A stretch of 64,000 nt of DNA, taken from the NCBI RefSeq assembly GCF_016481305.1, contig NZ_JAENBO010000004.1:62001-126000 (forward strand), read 5' to 3'. The position numbers and the translations under genes were made by a program. Below, piece by piece: positions 61,378-64,000 of the stretch (positions are counted from its first letter, which is position 1; every line of letters starts with the position of its first letter). The stretch comes from Streptococcus pacificus. GTDB lineage: Bacteria; Bacillota; Bacilli; Lactobacillales; Streptococcaceae. Under the pieces are notes generated by a model. It saw only the letters and a list, made by a program, of their open reading frames with translations, was not told the DNA's origin and made no database searches.

Positions 61378-61400
61378 AAAAGAGGTTAACACCTCTTTTT
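61378..61400 (+). terminator. Terminator of the glpF-type gene
   Basis: AAAAGAGGT and ACCTCTTTT arms around TAAC, with T run. Confidence 0.82.
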
Positions 61401-61519
61401 CTATGTTATTGAAAATTAAAAGGTCATATTGATTGCAATTTTAGTGAAATAACGATACTGTAAGAGTATATCATTAACACATGAAAATAAACAAAAGAAT
61501 TGAATAGAAAGAGAGAGTC

Positions 61520-62275
61520 ATGGCTTTATTTGACCATATTAAATTTAAAACTCCTGTTTTACGAGTGAATAATCGTGATGAAAACATCAAGTTTTACCAA
61601 GAACATTTAGGATTAAGACTATTATCAGAAGAAAATGCCCTTGCTTTTTTTGGCAGTTTAGAACGTGCTGAAACTATTTTTACGATTGAAGAATCGCCGG
61701 CTATGCGAACCAGAGCTGTTAATGGTCCCAAAAAATTGCACAAAGTGGTATTAAAGGTCAAAAAGAAAGAAGACATAGACGCTCTTCTTGCTAATGGTGC
61801 TGATGCGAAGCGTGTGTATCAAGGAAATAATGGCTATGCTTTTGAGATTTTCTCACCCGAAAATGATTTAATCTTAATTCATGCTGAAGATGATCTATCT
61901 AGTCTAAAATTAGTTGATCGCCCAGCATTCGAGCAAGATAAAACCTTTACGGGATTACTTGATTATACTATTGAGGAAATCATTTTAAATGTTCCTGATC
62001 TTAAAAAGGCCAAAACTTTCTATCAAGAAATTCTAGCTAATGAATTGCCTCTTAAAATTGACTTTGTCCAAAATGAGGGTAAGGATTTAACCATTGAACC
62101 CCACATCGCCTGGGATATTGAAATTTTAGAGTTTAGTGTTCCTAGTGACTATGATTTGTCGTTTTTGAGTAATCATTTGAAAGAAAACGGCTTATCGATC
62201 TTTCTTGATAAGAAACAAAAAGTCTTAGTGGTTTCAGACCACAGCAATATCGAAATCTGGTTTGTAAAAGAATGA
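61520..62275 (+). CDS. cppA: CppA-family glyoxalase-fold protein
   Basis: A 251-residue protein with an N-terminal VOC (glyoxalase-like) fold, FKTPVLRVNNRDENIKFYQEHLGLRLLSEENALAF, and a second VOC-like half, as in the streptococcal CppA family. CppA was named as a C3-degrading proteinase of pneumococcus, but the fold gives no protease active site, so that activity is doubtful. It overlaps the next gene by 4 bases (ATGA), so the two are an operon. Confidence 0.85.
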   Translation: MALFDHIKFKTPVLRVNNRDENIKFYQEHLGLRLLSEENALAFFGSLERAETIFTIEESPAMRTRAVNGPKKLHKVVLKVKKKEDIDALLANGADAKRVYQGNNGYAFEIFSPENDLILIHAEDDLSSLKLVDRPAFEQDKTFTGLLDYTIEEIILNVPDLKKAKTFYQEILANELPLKIDFVQNEGKDLTIEPHIAWDIEILEFSVPSDYDLSFLSNHLKENGLSIFLDKKQKVLVVSDHSNIEIWFVKE

Positions 62276-63213
62276 GTCATGATACTATCATTGAAAAAAT
62301 CACAGAACAAATAAGTGATAATCTTTATCTCGGGGCTAGTTTAGCCATCTACGATAAGGAGTGGAAAGAATATTATCTAGGAGAAACAGTCCCTGGTGTT
62401 TTAACCAAGGAGGATCTTTCCTATGATTTAGCGAGCGTTTCAAAGGTTGTTGGTGTTGGGACCTTAATGATTTATCTTATTAATGAGGGTACCTTTAAGC
62501 TAGATGTGCCTTTTAAGACTTACTATCCTTTTTTCAACAATGATCAGGTGACGATTAGACAATTATTAACACATACCTCTGGTATTGATCCTTTTATCGC
62601 TAATCGTGATAAGCTGGGAGCAGAAGCATTAAAAGAAGCGATTCATCAGATAAAGGTGACTGACAACAAGGATTTTCTATACACCGATATCAATTTTCTT
62701 CTTCTTGGTTTTTTACTGGAGTATTACTATCAAGAATCTTTAGATAAGTTGTTTAATCAGAAACTTTTTCAACCTCTTGGAATGACCAAGACAGGTTTTT
62801 CTCCCAAAACGCAAAGTGTGCCAACGTCAAAAACTGCTCCAAAAGGACTTGTTCACGACCCTAAAGCGCGTGTTTTAGGAGTCCATTCTGGGTCTGCCGG
62901 ATTATTTTCAACCCTAAAAGATTTGGAAATTTTTATGATGCATAATCTGACAGGTGATTTTGCTAAACACCTGACCAAGGGTTATGCTTTGGCTAACAAA
63001 GAACGTTCCCTTGCCTGGAATTTAAATGGCTATTGGCTAGACCACACTGGCTATACAGGTCCATTTATCATGTTTAATCGTGAAACGCAACAAGCGGTAA
63101 TCTTTTTAACCAATAGAACCTATCTTTATGATGATAGGCCTTTATGGATTGCCAAACGAAGAGAACTAAGAGATGTGATGATCTCGTCCTTAGCAGCTTG
63201 TGATTCATTGTGA
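62272..63213 (+). CDS. Serine hydrolase of the beta-lactamase/penicillin-binding fold
   Basis: A 313-residue protein with the SxxK motif at Ser55-Val-Ser-Lys58 (YDLASVSKVVG), then RQLLTHTSGIDPF, the Tyr-x-Asp motif in YTDINFLLLGF, and HTGYTGPF near the C-terminus as the third motif. It is the class C/esterase type with no signal peptide, so it acts inside the cell. Pairing with cppA is common in streptococci. Substrate unknown. Confidence 0.87.
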   Translation: MSHDTIIEKITEQISDNLYLGASLAIYDKEWKEYYLGETVPGVLTKEDLSYDLASVSKVVGVGTLMIYLINEGTFKLDVPFKTYYPFFNNDQVTIRQLLTHTSGIDPFIANRDKLGAEALKEAIHQIKVTDNKDFLYTDINFLLLGFLLEYYYQESLDKLFNQKLFQPLGMTKTGFSPKTQSVPTSKTAPKGLVHDPKARVLGVHSGSAGLFSTLKDLEIFMMHNLTGDFAKHLTKGYALANKERSLAWNLNGYWLDHTGYTGPFIMFNRETQQAVIFLTNRTYLYDDRPLWIAKRRELRDVMISSLAACDSL

Positions 63214-63243
63214 TGATAAGTTAAAAACAATAATAAAATTAAT

Positions 63244-63274
63244 AACACCAGTAGCTTTTGCTACTGGTGTTTTT
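63244..63274 (+). terminator. Terminator of the cppA operon
   Basis: ACACCAGTAGC and GCTACTGGTGT around TTTT, then a T run. Confidence 0.92.
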
Positions 63275-63398
63275 GGTTTGTTAATAAAAAATCATATTAT
63301 TGGCGACTGAATCTCTATAAAAAAAGATGATATAGGAAAGCCTTGTAAATGATATAATACTAGTGATACAAACAAATTTGAATTTGCAGAGGTGAAAA

Positions 63399-63725
63399 AT
63401 GAATATACAAGACATACTTGCTCTATTTTTTAAAGCAGAAAATGAACGTGATTGGGAGTCTTATCAACAATTTCTTTCTCCTGATGTTGTTTGGGAACTT
63501 CATTCTAATGACATCACCAAAATTGAAGGGAAAGAAAAATATCTAGACACCATTAAATCTGCTTACGAGGGTAACACCAATTCTTTTGTTGTCGAATCGT
63601 TTTTCATGGGTCAGGATCCATCAAAGATTGTAGCAATTTTGAGGAATAATCTTGGTGAAAGATCCTGTGATATTTTCGAGTTTAAAGAAGGGTTAATTGT
63701 AAGAGAATATGAATTTATCTTGTGA
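63399..63725 (+). CDS. Small NTF2/SnoaL-fold protein
   Basis: A 108-residue protein with the NTF2-like pattern FFKAENERDWESYQQFLSPD and WELHSND, and a late segment DIFEFKEGLIVREYEFIL. It starts at ATG 63399 with CAGAGGTG upstream. It resembles the protein at 23057 in fold only. No active site can be assigned. Confidence 0.72.
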   Translation: MNIQDILALFFKAENERDWESYQQFLSPDVVWELHSNDITKIEGKEKYLDTIKSAYEGNTNSFVVESFFMGQDPSKIVAILRNNLGERSCDIFEFKEGLIVREYEFIL

Positions 63726-64000
63726 TAATCTAACAACTATTACTAGTTTGGTGAATTAAGAGATTAAACAATGAATTTAAAGAAAACAGTAGTTCAGATT
63801 ACTGTTTTTATTTTTTCAAAACTTGAAGAGATATTAAGAGTGTCATAAAAACTGAAGGAAAATTAGAATGGTAGAAAAATCAGAAAAAAGATACCTGAAA
63901 TAAAAATACTTATATATCTCACCAAAACAGATTATTTTCTATCTCGTCAGATATTTGTTATACTGTCTCTATCTTAGCAAACGGTTGTTTTTGCAAACAA
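63726..64000. other. Right end of the window, no gene seen
   Basis: These 275 bases hold a hairpin (63783-63810, AAACAGTA/TACTGTTT with T run) that should end the last gene, and then a TTATACT near 63957 that may be the -10 of the next gene outside the window. No coding frame is supported. Confidence 0.55.

Noticed and set aside
61520..62275. Protease activity of CppA.
   Set aside because: The sequence shows a VOC (glyoxalase) fold and no protease motif, so I kept the family name but not the activity.

Overview
This window is low-GC Firmicute DNA that reads as a Streptococcus chromosome. The best fit is the pyogenic side of the genus (S. uberis, S. parauberis and relatives), but I cannot fix the species from sequence alone. 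Streptococcal markers include rpoY-rnjA, tsaB-rimI-tsaD, a RocS-like protein, CppA, PepX divergent from a GlpF-type channel, a histidine-triad lipoprotein with AdcR boxes, and a Gram-positive style ula operon.

Layout. 1-8.8 kb is core: the end of glnA, a secreted LysM-CHAP protein, RNase J1 with RpoY, the tRNA t6A genes, a flavoprotein, a RocS-like segregation factor, an exonuclease and YbaB. 9.1-23 kb is accessory. It holds a ClbS/DfsB-like protein, a PadR-DUF1700-DUF4097 cassette flanked by ~95 bp direct repeats, a lantibiotic-immunity-type ABC transporter with its own two-component system but no lantibiotic genes, an L,D-transpeptidase, an MFS transporter, and an McrBC restriction pair followed by tiny membrane proteins. 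23-28.6 kb is a sugar-acid locus: an FCD repressor, a galactonate-dehydratase-like enzyme, a lone PTS-IIC-like membrane protein and a 2-hydroxyacid dehydrogenase. 28.6-31.4 kb is a damage-inducible UmuC/HdiR cassette.

32.3-38.7 kb is a TPP-riboswitch thiamin salvage operon (thiW, ykoEDC, tenA, thiD, thiM, thiE). 38.8-46.9 kb is the L-ascorbate locus ulaABCDEF, a PRD regulator and ulaG. ulaA and ulaG share a 34-bp promoter element at identical spacing from the -10, the best candidate for the activator site. 47-51 kb holds a broken GNAT gene, a membrane protein and the Pht-type lipoprotein. 51-57 kb carries a DIP1984 protein, a TetR-controlled ABC-2 exporter with two mirror-image operators, and a second PadR module. 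58-64 kb returns to streptococcal housekeeping-like genes.

No rRNA, intact tRNA, insertion sequence or CRISPR array was seen. One tRNA T-arm-like relic lies near 50.93 kb. Motif and promoter calls were made by eye; nothing was searched against a database.
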